Source: DASSLY01 sp035689185
GTDB taxonomy: Bacteria > Actinomycetota > Actinomycetes > Actinomycetales > Dermatophilaceae
NCBI GenBank assembly: GCA_035689185.1
Contig: DASSLY010000069.1
Location: 25,920-89,919, forward strand
Direction of reading: 5' to 3'
Length of the DNA stretch: 64,000 nucleotides
Made by a program: the position numbers and the translations under genes. The stretch's first letter is position 1; each line of letters opens with the position of its first letter. This document shows positions 8,366 through 15,566 of the stretch, piece after piece. Below the pieces are notes generated by a model. That model had not been told where the DNA came from. It made no database searches and worked only from the letters and a program-made list of their open reading frames with translations.

Positions 8366-9312
8366 CACAAGCCCCGCCCTCGCTGGGACGCGACCGACGG
8401 CGGGTTGCGTTGCCGCTCGAACCACACCGCCGAACGTGCGCCACCGGTCGGTGGGTCTGGACGCGACGGCGAACGGGGTGCGGGCGGGACGAGGCGATAG
8501 GCGGAGCGCACCGTCGTGGTGATCTCTCGCTCGCTGAGCCCTGCTTGGCTTGCGGCACTGGTGAGGACATCGAGCGCATCGGAGGTGGGTACACCGTTCT
8601 CCGCGAGGCGGCAGGCCGCCCAGAACAGGCTTCGGTTCCGTTCGCCCTCACCTCGCCCGGCGACCCACGCCGCCAACCGCGCAACATCGTTCCCTCGCAG
8701 CCCCGCGCCACCGCGAACGGCAGCTGGCTCGGGACGTGGATCGAGGAACTCCCGCAGCCCAGCCGCGTCCAGGCAGCCAAGGTCGGCGCGGGCGTTGATT
8801 ACCTCATAGCGCGCGACCGTGCCGTCGATGACGCGCACCGAGGGCGGCGCGATGATGTAGCCGCCGTCGCCCCGGAAATCCACACCCGCAGCGGCAGCCT
8901 GCCACGACCGTTGATCGACGCCCGGCGTCGCAGCGTAGAGGGCGTGCAACCCTCCCGACGGAGTCCGCACCAGAAGCGCCCATCCGCCGACCAGTCCAGC
9001 GCGGCTGGCGCGGTCGAACGCGATCCGCCCATCGGCGCTGCCGTGCACGTCGACATCCACCACGACCATCCCGGAGGTGCCGCCGGTCGGGACACCCAGG
9101 TTCGCCTCGGGGGTCCGCGACCACCACGCCTCGACCTCCGCAACGCGGGTGGTCGCGTCGCGGAACCCGTGCGGGGTGATGGGCTGTTTCCCATCCGGCG
9201 CGCACGGAAACACCGGCACCCCTGCCAGCGCCAGATTGCGGGCGGCGACCGCCAGGGTCGCTGCTCGACTGGCGCGGAGCAGCGCCCTGGTGAAATCCGG
9301 CGGCTCGGTCAT
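8365..9312 (-). CDS. Bifunctional DNA primase/polymerase (Prim-Pol) N-terminal domain protein
   Basis: A 315-residue protein. Residues about 20-190 match the archaeo-eukaryotic Prim-Pol domain: a leading helix (AARNLALAGVPVFPC), GKQPITPHGF, the catalytic DxD in MVVVDVDVHG, a conserved aromatic/His stretch (GGLHALYAATPG) and RGDGGYIIAPPS. The C-terminal part (RNDVARL..., GERNRSLFWAACRLAENG) resembles the PriCT-like helical tail. It probably primes second-strand synthesis of element DNA after transfer. No helicase is fused, so the host or another element protein would supply unwinding. The ATG overlaps the upstream ArdC stop (TGATG). Confidence 0.85.
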   Translation of the reverse strand: MTEPPDFTRALLRASRAATLAVAARNLALAGVPVFPCAPDGKQPITPHGFRDATTRVAEVEAWWSRTPEANLGVPTGGTSGMVVVDVDVHGSADGRIAFDRASRAGLVGGWALLVRTPSGGLHALYAATPGVDQRSWQAAAAGVDFRGDGGYIIAPPSVRVIDGTVARYEVINARADLGCLDAAGLREFLDPRPEPAAVRGGAGLRGNDVARLAAWVAGRGEGERNRSLFWAACRLAENGVPTSDALDVLTSAASQAGLSEREITTTVRSAYRLVPPAPRSPSRPDPPTGGARSAVWFERQRNPPSVASQRGRGL

Positions 9313-10400
9313 CACAGCTCCCGCCCTGCCAGCACCGGCACCGCTGAGGGACGATCGGATTCAGCCAATGACGACACAGTGGCCGCCTGCGTTGGCCTCG
9401 CGGGTGGACGCATCGTGGCGTCACGTTCGAGTCCCGGCGGGGTGCCGTCGCCCACTTGGGGCGTGTCGAGCTGGTCGAGGATCGCCAGCGCGGTCTTCCG
9501 CACGCGTTCGCCGGTCGCTTGAACGACGTGGGCGGGCTCTTGACCGTCTACCCTGGCGGCCCAGGTGGAGACGTACGGGATCGTGTACCGGGTGGTGTCC
9601 ATGCCGTGCGCGGCACCGATCATCAGCGCGACGCTTTCGGCCTCGACCTCGCGGATGCCGCGGTGCTGTAGGACCTCGTCGTCGTCGGGATCGTGCATCA
9701 GCACGTGCGCCAGCTCGTGCGCGAGTGTCTTGACCTGGGCGGCAGTGTCCATGTTCTCCCGGACCGAGACCGTGCGTGCCTCGTAGTCCGTGAGGCCGTT
9801 CGCCCCCGAAATCATCTCCTCGTGCGGCACCCGCAGCACCGCGAACCCTGCACCGTGAATCTGTCCCGCGAGCCCTTCCCACAGGCCAGACGGAGCCTCA
9901 CCTTCCAGCAATGCCGGCGAGGGCGGGATCGGCAGCGGGTCGCCGTCGGTCTGGGAGGCATCCCACACGTAGGCGGGTCGCGCGCCGACCATCCGCGAGC
10001 GCACGACCTCGCCCGCCTTCGGCTTCTCCCGCAGCCCCAACCGTCGCCACGAGCCCGCATCGGCAGGTGTCGTCGTAGCGAACCTGCCCGTCACCGGCGC
10101 GAAGATCATGTACCCGGCTTGGCCCTTCACCACCTGTCGGCCGAGTCCCTGCCACTGGCGGTATCCGGCGACCAGAGTCGGAAACGGGTCCGGCACCCGG
10201 CCCGCGTCGAATGCCGCCTGGTGCTGCACCCAAATCAGCAGCGTGTTGTTGAATGATCGGCTGCGGAAACGCGCTGCGAACGCCAGCGCCTGCCGCCAGT
10301 CGTCGCCCGACACCAGAGACTCGACCGCGCCGGTCAGCTTCTCGTGCAGCTCGTCGAGCTTCGCCTCGCGCGCGGCGCGGGCGTCCTGTGTCGATGCCAT
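9312..10400 (-). CDS. ArdC-like antirestriction protein
   Basis: A 362-residue protein. Residues about 10-130 form an ArdC N-terminal single-stranded-DNA-binding domain (FRSRSFNNTLLIWVQH, then GYRQWQGLGRQVVKGQAG). Residues about 205-290 form a zinc-peptidase domain with HELAHVLMHD, plus a downstream REVEAESVA that supplies the third ligand. ArdC proteins enter the recipient with the transferred strand and protect it from host restriction. The ATG at 10400 has AGGAGG upstream; an in-frame ATG at 10499 has an even better AAGGAGG and would add 33 residues of low-complexity sequence. It is the first gene of the leftward operon and faces the operator array. Confidence 0.85.
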   Translation of the reverse strand: MASTQDARAAREAKLDELHEKLTGAVESLVSGDDWRQALAFAARFRSRSFNNTLLIWVQHQAAFDAGRVPDPFPTLVAGYRQWQGLGRQVVKGQAGYMIFAPVTGRFATTTPADAGSWRRLGLREKPKAGEVVRSRMVGARPAYVWDASQTDGDPLPIPPSPALLEGEAPSGLWEGLAGQIHGAGFAVLRVPHEEMISGANGLTDYEARTVSVRENMDTAAQVKTLAHELAHVLMHDPDDDEVLQHRGIREVEAESVALMIGAAHGMDTTRYTIPYVSTWAARVDGQEPAHVVQATGERVRKTALAILDQLDTPQVGDGTPPGLERDATMRPPARPTQAATVSSLAESDRPSAVPVLAGREL

Positions 10401-10544
10401 GCTCCGGCCTCCTGCTCTACGGGCCGCGGCGCGAGTGGGCGCGGCGTAACACCTTCCAGGTAGGCGGGAACACCCCAGACCGTGCCGAGAGCTGGACATC
10501 GTTCACCTCCTTGAGCCATCGCGAGCCGAGACGGAAACCAGCAC

Positions 10545-10650
10545 TTTGAGCATGCTCAAACTGCTGGCAGTCCTGTTCTAACACCGACCGTTGAGCATGC
10601 GCAACCCTTGATTTGTGCATGCTCAACGACTAGATTTGAGCATGCACAAC
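10545..10650. promoter_or_regulatory. Array of four palindromic operators between divergent operons
   Basis: Four 16-bp near-identical palindromes built on TTGAGCATGCTCAA lie at 10545-10560, 10590-10605, 10612-10627 and 10635-10650. The first is a perfect dyad (TTTGAGCATGCTCAAA). The others carry single changes (GCGCAAC, TTTGTGCATGC, GCACAAC) but keep the central GCATGC. Their centres are 45, 22 and 23 bp apart, close to whole numbers of helical turns, so bound dimers would lie on one face of the DNA. They stand between the leftward transfer operon (ardC at 10400) and the rightward regulator gene (10712). The most likely ligand is that EspR-like regulator. Confidence 0.85.
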
Positions 10651-10711
10651 CACCCTCTGGGTGGACAACATCGATGCCTTGCCCGTCGCGAAGGGAAGGG
10701 GGTCAATCACC

Positions 10712-11143
10712 ATGACCGAAGCCGAGAGTCAGGTTGAGGCTGAAAACCTGGCCAAGCGTCTGCGGCTCCTAATGGATGTCGCCGTCGCCGAGACCGGCTC
10801 CGAACCGACCTACTCGCAGATCGCGGACTACCTCAAGGAACGAGGTACCAACCTGTCGCGGTCGCGCTGGACCTACATGGTCAACGGCCACCGCTACGTC
10901 CAAGACCCGGCCGTCTTCGAGGGACTGGCGGCGTTCTTCGATGTCGATGCCGCCTTCCTCACGGGTGAGGACGGTGCCGCCACCCCTGAGAAGGTCTCCG
11001 CACAGCTTGACCTCGTGCGATCCATGCGGGCAGCGAAGGTGAAGTCCTACGCCGCCCGCACGCTCGGTGACATCTCGCCGAGAGCACTCCAAGCCATCAC
11101 CAAGTTCCTGGACGAGGAAATGTCATCAATGCCCGAGCACTGA
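10712..11143 (+). CDS. EspR-like XRE-family regulator, probable ICE repressor
   Basis: A 143-residue protein. Residues about 8-75 form an HTH of the EspR type: LAKRLRLLMDVAV, SEPTYSQIADYLKERGTNLS, SRWTYMVNGHRYVQDPAVFE, then AAFFDVDAAFLTGED. The C-terminal 60 residues (VRSMRAAKVKSYAARTLGDI, SPRALQAITKFLDEE) look like the EspR dimerisation helices. EspR-like proteins bind as dimers of dimers and can loop DNA, which fits the phased operators just upstream. The ATG at 10712 follows a purine-rich GGGAAGGGGG; an in-frame start at 10661 is less likely. Pairing with the ImmA-like gene 60 bp downstream recalls the ImmR-ImmA pair of ICEBs1. Confidence 0.85.
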   Translation: MTEAESQVEAENLAKRLRLLMDVAVAETGSEPTYSQIADYLKERGTNLSRSRWTYMVNGHRYVQDPAVFEGLAAFFDVDAAFLTGEDGAATPEKVSAQLDLVRSMRAAKVKSYAARTLGDISPRALQAITKFLDEEMSSMPEH

Positions 11144-11203
11144 CGGGTGTCGTGCGACGCGAAGCCGATGCCGGTCCATGCTCTCCACCGAGAGGGGCGA
11201 ACC

Positions 11204-11668
11204 GTGAATATCGAACAGACCGTATCGGCGGCCGTCGCGAGCCTTCAGCTCGGTAGCACCTTCACCCTCGACGACCTCCTCCAAGCAGTTCAGAACCGAC
11301 GGCACCGCAGGCTGCGCGTCGTCGAACTCGCCGACCTCGACACCCGCGACGGCATCTGCGCGATCTGGCTGGTCACAGACACTGAAGACCTCGTGCTCCA
11401 CGCACGCAGCGACTCGACGCTGCACCGCCAGCAGTTCGTCCTGCACGAGTTCGCGCACATGATCCTGGGTCACTGCGAGGGAAAGGACTGCGCGGCTCAG
11501 GACGTGCTTCTGCCGGACATCCCGCCCTACACCCGTGGACGCCTGCTCAAGCGGCAAGACATCGACTGTGACACCGAGATCGCCGCCGAGTCCCTTGCCG
11601 ACCGGCTCGCGGCGGGCATCCGAGGATCGGTGTTCGCTGAATCCCGCTACTTGGAGGTCTTCGGATGA
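11204..11668 (+). CDS. ImmA/IrrE-like zinc metallopeptidase
   Basis: A 154-residue protein. It carries HEFAHMILGH around residue 81, the HExxH zinc motif of the ImmA/IrrE (ParH-like) group. A later acidic stretch (DCDTEIAAESLADRLA) can supply the third ligand. The N-terminal 70 residues form a compact alpha/beta domain. I chose the GTG at 11204, preceded by GAGAGGGG at good spacing, over the longer frame from 11147. In ICEBs1, ImmA cleaves the repressor ImmR when activated; by analogy this enzyme may inactivate the EspR-like regulator. Its stop overlaps the next gene (ATGA). The substrate is inferred, not shown. Confidence 0.8.
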   Translation: MNIEQTVSAAVASLQLGSTFTLDDLLQAVQNRRHRRLRVVELADLDTRDGICAIWLVTDTEDLVLHARSDSTLHRQQFVLHEFAHMILGHCEGKDCAAQDVLLPDIPPYTRGRLLKRQDIDCDTEIAAESLADRLAAGIRGSVFAESRYLEVFG

Positions 11669-12672
11669 TCCAGACGCTCGTCGCGACGCTCATGTGGGCG
11701 CTCGTGGCGAGCCTGCTCATCTTCCGCCGCAAACGCGCAGACCGAAGCGTCACCTACGCAGCCCTGGCCATCGCCGTCGCGATGACGTTGAACGTCGACG
11801 CCATCTACCCCGCCGTCGATCCGCTGCTCGGCGGAACGAACCTCGCCACCCTGGTCGCGGACGCACTGCTGATGGCCGGACTCTTCTTTCTCGGGCGAGG
11901 AGTCATGAAGACCGGTGAGTACCGACCCACGCTCGCCCGGACCGCCGTGAGCGTCCCTGTGCTCTCCGTGGCGCTCTGCGCGATCACCGCGTCGTTCCTT
12001 TTCATCGACCGTGGCGCGACCACGACCCAGTTCATGAACGACCTCGGCGCCCAACCCGCCGCCGCGGCCTACTCGATCATCAACTTCACCTACGGCGCCA
12101 CCGTCATCACCGCGATGATGCTCCTCGCGACTCAGCGGTACCGGCACAGCACCGGCATCCAGCGTCTACCCGCAGGGCTACTGGCACTGGGATCGGCCTC
12201 CGGCTTCACCCTTTGCCTCGCGGTGATCGTCATGGACGTCGCCCACGTCACCGACCACCTCGACCTCATGCACGTCGTCCAGCCCGCCTACGGGCCGCTC
12301 TCTCTGCTCACCTTCTTGTTCCTCTGCGCCGGCTTTGCCGCACAGCCCGCGCTGCGCCGCGCCCAGCACTATCTGCGTCGGCGGCGCACCGCTGACCTTG
12401 CGGCACAGTTGGAACCCCTCTGGAACCGAGCAACAGAGGTGAGACCCGGCCTGAGCCAAGCCGACCCCCTTGCCGCGAGCACGGAAGAGCCCGAAGGACG
12501 CCTGCACCGAGAGATCGTGGAGATCCGCGACGCGATGATCGACCCCCGCGTTTCCTTCGAGGTGAATAATGCCGAGCGCACCCTGCTGGAGCGCGCCGAG
12601 AGCCTTCTCCTCGGATGCGACCGAACCGCGGTGTCCGAGCCGCAAACCCCGCACAAGATGGGTGGCACGTGA
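11665..12672 (+). CDS. MAB_1171c/DUF6545 seven-helix membrane protein
   Basis: A 335-residue protein. Seven hydrophobic helices fall at about residues 3-19, 30-48, 60-78, 89-110, 130-150, 168-190 and 205-227. A soluble C-terminal domain of about 100 residues follows (LAAQLEPLWNRATEVRPG, HREIVEIRDAMIDPR), which is the DUF6545 signature. The family is often labelled a putative transporter. Seven helices plus a cytosolic domain equally fit a receptor. It overlaps the peptidase gene upstream (ATGA) and the hydrolase gene downstream (GTGA), so all three proteins are made in a coupled way. A sensor role is inference. Confidence 0.8.
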   Translation: MIQTLVATLMWALVASLLIFRRKRADRSVTYAALAIAVAMTLNVDAIYPAVDPLLGGTNLATLVADALLMAGLFFLGRGVMKTGEYRPTLARTAVSVPVLSVALCAITASFLFIDRGATTTQFMNDLGAQPAAAAYSIINFTYGATVITAMMLLATQRYRHSTGIQRLPAGLLALGSASGFTLCLAVIVMDVAHVTDHLDLMHVVQPAYGPLSLLTFLFLCAGFAAQPALRRAQHYLRRRRTADLAAQLEPLWNRATEVRPGLSQADPLAASTEEPEGRLHREIVEIRDAMIDPRVSFEVNNAERTLLERAESLLLGCDRTAVSEPQTPHKMGGT

Positions 12673-13805
12673 TCAGCCGCCTTGCCCTGGGAATCGGGAT
12701 CGTAACTGTGGCCGCCTCCGGGCTCGGCTGGGTCGTCGCACGTCGACTTACCGCACCCGTCGGTCCACGCAGATTCGACCTCACCGTCCACGACGTCGAA
12801 GATGACGGCGACGGATGCTGGATCGTGCTCGACCGGACTGATCAGACCGCCTCCGCTGGCTGCTACAACCTCTGGTTTGCCAGCGGCGGCTGGGCACAGG
12901 TCTCCGCAGAGACACTCGATCGCGGGACAACTCGGATCGCGAGAAGGGTGGAGAAGCACGCGCCTGGACTCATTCCGAGAGTGGGCGACCGCACCTCCTG
13001 GAGCGGCATCTACTACGCGACCCCACAGGACGCCGGCCTCCACGCACAGGACATCACCATAGGTACTCGCGCAGGGCCAGCCCCCACCTGGCGCTTTGAC
13101 GGCGACCGCACAACCTGGGCGATTCACATCCACGGCCTCGGCAGCATCCGAGCCGGAACACTCCGCGGCGTGCTCGCAGCCACCGATCTCGGCTACACCT
13201 CACTCGTCACCACCTACCGCAACGATGGCGAAGGCCCACACGTCGGCAACGGCCGCTCAACCCTCGGCGCCACCGAGACCCCCGATGCCCAAGCCGCCAT
13301 CGAGTACGCCGTAAGCCACGGGGCCCGACGCATCGTGCTCTTTGGATGGTCGATGGGGGCCGCCATCGCGCTGCAGCTCGCAAACCGCTCGCCGCACCGA
13401 GACGCCATCGCGGGCCTCGTGGTCGACTCGCCCGTGCTCAACTGGACCGAGGTCATCAAGGCGAACTGCACCCGCAGCGGCCTCCCCGCAGCAGCGGGCA
13501 GCCTCGCGATCCCGTGGCTGACCCTCCGCCCCCTGGCTCGCATGGTCGGCCTACCGGAGCGCATCCCCCTCCCATCCTTCGACTGGATGGCACGCGCCGC
13601 AGAACTCACCACCCCCACACTCATCCTCCACGGCATGCAGGACGACTCAGTTCCGATACGGCTCTCACAAGCACTCCAAGACCGCCGCCCCGACCTCGTC
13701 GTGCTGGAGACCTTCGATGCCGGACACACGCTCTCCTGGAACTCCGACCCCAATCGCTGGCACCACACGGTGACGACGTGGCTCGCCGCCCGAAGCCCGT
13801 CCTGA
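12669..13805 (+). CDS. Membrane-anchored alpha/beta hydrolase
   Basis: A 378-residue protein. Residues 1-24 form a hydrophobic signal-anchor (RLALGIGIVTVAASGLGWVV), so the catalytic part is probably outside the membrane. The alpha/beta-hydrolase core shows the nucleophile elbow FGWSMGAA (Ser near residue 231), an acid in QDDSVP and a base in DAGHTLSW. The region between anchor and core (residues 30-150) is a beta-rich extension without an assigned family. The GTG start overlaps the stop of the seven-helix gene. It ends the four-gene unit; a role in making or destroying an ester-type external signal is an attractive guess without direct proof. Confidence 0.8.
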   Translation: MISRLALGIGIVTVAASGLGWVVARRLTAPVGPRRFDLTVHDVEDDGDGCWIVLDRTDQTASAGCYNLWFASGGWAQVSAETLDRGTTRIARRVEKHAPGLIPRVGDRTSWSGIYYATPQDAGLHAQDITIGTRAGPAPTWRFDGDRTTWAIHIHGLGSIRAGTLRGVLAATDLGYTSLVTTYRNDGEGPHVGNGRSTLGATETPDAQAAIEYAVSHGARRIVLFGWSMGAAIALQLANRSPHRDAIAGLVVDSPVLNWTEVIKANCTRSGLPAAAGSLAIPWLTLRPLARMVGLPERIPLPSFDWMARAAELTTPTLILHGMQDDSVPIRLSQALQDRRPDLVVLETFDAGHTLSWNSDPNRWHHTVTTWLAARSPS

Positions 13806-13889
13806 CAACGTCCGCGACATCATCGCCCCCGGCACCCGTTTCGTTCGGCCACGCCCGGAGAAACCCCGCTCAAGCGGCACGTAAACCGG

Positions 13890-13895
13890 TATCAT
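13890..13895 (+). promoter_or_regulatory. Possible -10 element of the BREX operon promoter
   Basis: TATCAT lies in the 136-bp gap after the hydrolase gene, about 50 bp upstream of the HTH gene that opens the BREX operon. It is the most AT-rich hexamer of this gap. A convincing -35 is not visible at 17 bp, so this is only a candidate. No terminator hairpin separates the hydrolase gene from it, and read-through is possible. Confidence 0.3.
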
Positions 13896-13941
13896 CGGGA
13901 GTGTTGGCCCGCCCGGGGTCATGGAGCGAGGGAGGACCAAC

Positions 13942-14130
13942 GTGGCTGAGCCGTGGCTGTCCGCAGACGACATCGCCGCCCACCTCGGGGTCACCAAAGA
14001 CACCGTCTACACCTGGATCGCCGAGAAGGCCATGCCCGCCCACAAAATCGGGCGCCTCTGGAAGTTCCAAGCCAGCGAGATAGACGACTGGGTACGCCGG
14101 GGCGGTGCGGGAGGAGAAGACGCCCCGTGA
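13942..14130 (+). CDS. Excisionase-type helix-turn-helix protein, BREX-operon leader gene
   Basis: A 62-residue protein that is essentially one MerR/excisionase-type winged HTH: WLSADDIAAHLGVTKDTVYT, then WIAEKAMPAHKIGRLWKF and SEIDDWVRRGG. The GTG at 13942 is preceded by GGGAGGA. It is the first gene of the co-directional run to brxL and the TrlF gene. Such HTH genes often precede BREX clusters and may control them. An alternative is a recombination directionality factor, but no integrase is nearby. Its stop overlaps the next small frame by GTGA. Confidence 0.75.
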   Translation: MAEPWLSADDIAAHLGVTKDTVYTWIAEKAMPAHKIGRLWKFQASEIDDWVRRGGAGGEDAP

Positions 14131-14279
14131 ATGCTCGAATGTCGGAGGCTCCTGCTGAAATGAGGCCCGCGATGGAGTCCATCACGGAGCAGAGTCGAAA
14201 TGCAGTGTGGTGGGCGAATGATGCGATGTGCGCGTGGGAAGGAGGAAGACCGAGAGATGACGAGTTCTCATATCGCTGA
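14127..14279 (+). CDS. Possible 50-residue protein between the HTH gene and brxA
   Basis: A GTG overlaps the stop of the HTH gene (GTGA), and the frame runs 50 codons into the first 23 bases of brxA. The product is rich in Met, Glu and Trp (ESITEQSRNAVWWANDAMCA around residues 18-37) and looks protein-like rather than random. There is no homologue I recognise and no separate Shine-Dalgarno. It might be a translational bridge to brxA or a true small protein. The overlapping brxA ribosome site (AAGGAGGA) lies within it. Confidence 0.4.
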   Translation: MNARMSEAPAEMRPAMESITEQSRNAVWWANDAMCAWEGGRPRDDEFSYR

Positions 14280-15012
14280 ACGCGATTTCACCCTCGGCAC
14301 GCTGCGGACGACCTCCAGCCACACGATCGGCATTCCCCACCTGGTGGAGCTTCTGCGCAATCTGCCATCTGATGCGCCCGCCGAGCAGTACTGCGAGGCG
14401 GTTGTCGACGGCAACGTCCTCGGCCGTCCGACTCAGACTGGCCGGCAGCGTTCATTCCGACACCTGCGCGAGTTGTACTTCCTTGACCCTGGTCGCCCCG
14501 AGTTCGCGGCACTGCGGCACTTCTGGGACATCGACCCCTCGGCACGCCCGCTCCTGGCGGGGTTGCTGGCCTTCACCCGAGACGAGGTGCTTCGCGCTTC
14601 GTTCGCCGCGATTGCGGATCTCCCCGCGGGTTCAAGCGTGACGTCGGCAGACCTCACCGCTGCTGTCGCCGCAGAGTTTGGCAACGAGATGTCGGAGTCG
14701 ACGCTCGGGAAGACTGGCCGCAACACGGGTGCTTGCTGGACCCAGACGGGGCATCTCGCCGGTCGTGCCAAGAAGGTGCGCACCTTTGTGGAGGCCCGTC
14801 CGGCGGTCATCGCCTATGCGGCCTATCTGGGGCACCTCGCCGGCGGGCGTGGTCTCGGCGTCCTCGACAACCCGTGGTCGCAGATCCTCTGGATCGGACC
14901 CGGCCGTTCGTTGGAAGCGCTGCGCGACGCGCACGCCCAGGGACTCCTCGACCTGCTGGTGGCGGGCAACGTCGTCGACGTGTCGTTCCCGGCCCTCGGC
15001 GGTGGGGCATGA
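14257..15012 (+). CDS. brxA: BREX protein BrxA (DUF1819)
   Basis: A 251-residue helical protein. The N-terminal part (FTLGTLRTTSSHTIGIPHLV) and the run GRQRSFRHLRELYFLDPGRP match the DUF1819/BrxA pattern of small winged-helix DNA-binding proteins. It is a little longer than the common size of about 200 residues. The ATG at 14257 is preceded by AAGGAGGA; the frame opens earlier at 14200 without a site. It lies first of six genes in the order brxA-brxB-brxC-pglX-pglZ-brxL, the arrangement that defines type 1 BREX. Its stop overlaps the brxB start (ATGA). Its exact role in phage exclusion is unresolved in the family. Confidence 0.85.
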   Translation: MTSSHIAERDFTLGTLRTTSSHTIGIPHLVELLRNLPSDAPAEQYCEAVVDGNVLGRPTQTGRQRSFRHLRELYFLDPGRPEFAALRHFWDIDPSARPLLAGLLAFTRDEVLRASFAAIADLPAGSSVTSADLTAAVAAEFGNEMSESTLGKTGRNTGACWTQTGHLAGRAKKVRTFVEARPAVIAYAAYLGHLAGGRGLGVLDNPWSQILWIGPGRSLEALRDAHAQGLLDLLVAGNVVDVSFPALGGGA

Positions 15013-15566
15013 GCCGCGTCTCCGATCTCGTCGATGCCTACAAGGCCGAGTTGTCCTTCACGTGGAAGGACCACGTCTCGGGTGGTGAGCGCGTCTGGAT
15101 GCTTGTCTACCCGCCGGACCTGGAGCGGCAGATGCGGCACGCTCTGCCGAGCCTGGAGCTGGCGACAACCCAGGCGAGTCGCGACTGGGTTGTTCTCGAT
15201 GTCACCGATGACTTCGGGCGCTGGCTGGGTTCGCACCGGCATGCGGAGGCGTTCTACGAGGAGCCGAGCGACCTCACGCAGTCGATCCTCGATCAGTTCG
15301 AAACGACATTGGTCGCGCGCATCCGGCGGGCCCTCGAAGGCGCCCCCTTGAACGCCGTCGTGGCGCTCGTCGGCCTCGGCTCGATCTTCCCGTTCCTACG
15401 AGCGTCGAGCGTTATCAAGTCCGTCGACTCCGCCGTGACCGGCCGCCTCCTCGTGCTCTTCCCGGGGCTTCACGACCCGGAGACCCATTCATTCCGCCTC
15501 CTCGACGCGCGCGACGGGTTTGACTACCGTGCCCGCGTCATCGATCCGCAGAAGGACCTCGCGTGA
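15009..15566 (+). CDS. brxB: BREX protein BrxB (DUF1788)
   Basis: A 185-residue protein. It shows the DUF1788 features: an ERVWMLVYPPDLERQMRHAL strand-helix, LDVTDDFGRWLGSHRH, a helical LVARIRRALE segment, and VVALVGLGSIFPFLRASSVI followed by GRLLVLFPG. BrxB is small and cytosolic, needed for defence in characterised type 1 systems, with no known enzymatic activity. The start overlaps the brxA stop and its end overlaps brxC (GTGA), so expression is coupled. Confidence 0.9.
   Translation: MSRVSDLVDAYKAELSFTWKDHVSGGERVWMLVYPPDLERQMRHALPSLELATTQASRDWVVLDVTDDFGRWLGSHRHAEAFYEEPSDLTQSILDQFETTLVARIRRALEGAPLNAVVALVGLGSIFPFLRASSVIKSVDSAVTGRLLVLFPGLHDPETHSFRLLDARDGFDYRARVIDPQKDLA

Noticed and set aside
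13806..13941. Missing 3' end of the broken methyltransferase gene left of the BREX block
   Set aside because: The 136-bp gap was read on both strands, and no C5-methyltransferase motif (TRD or motif IX/X) could be recognised.
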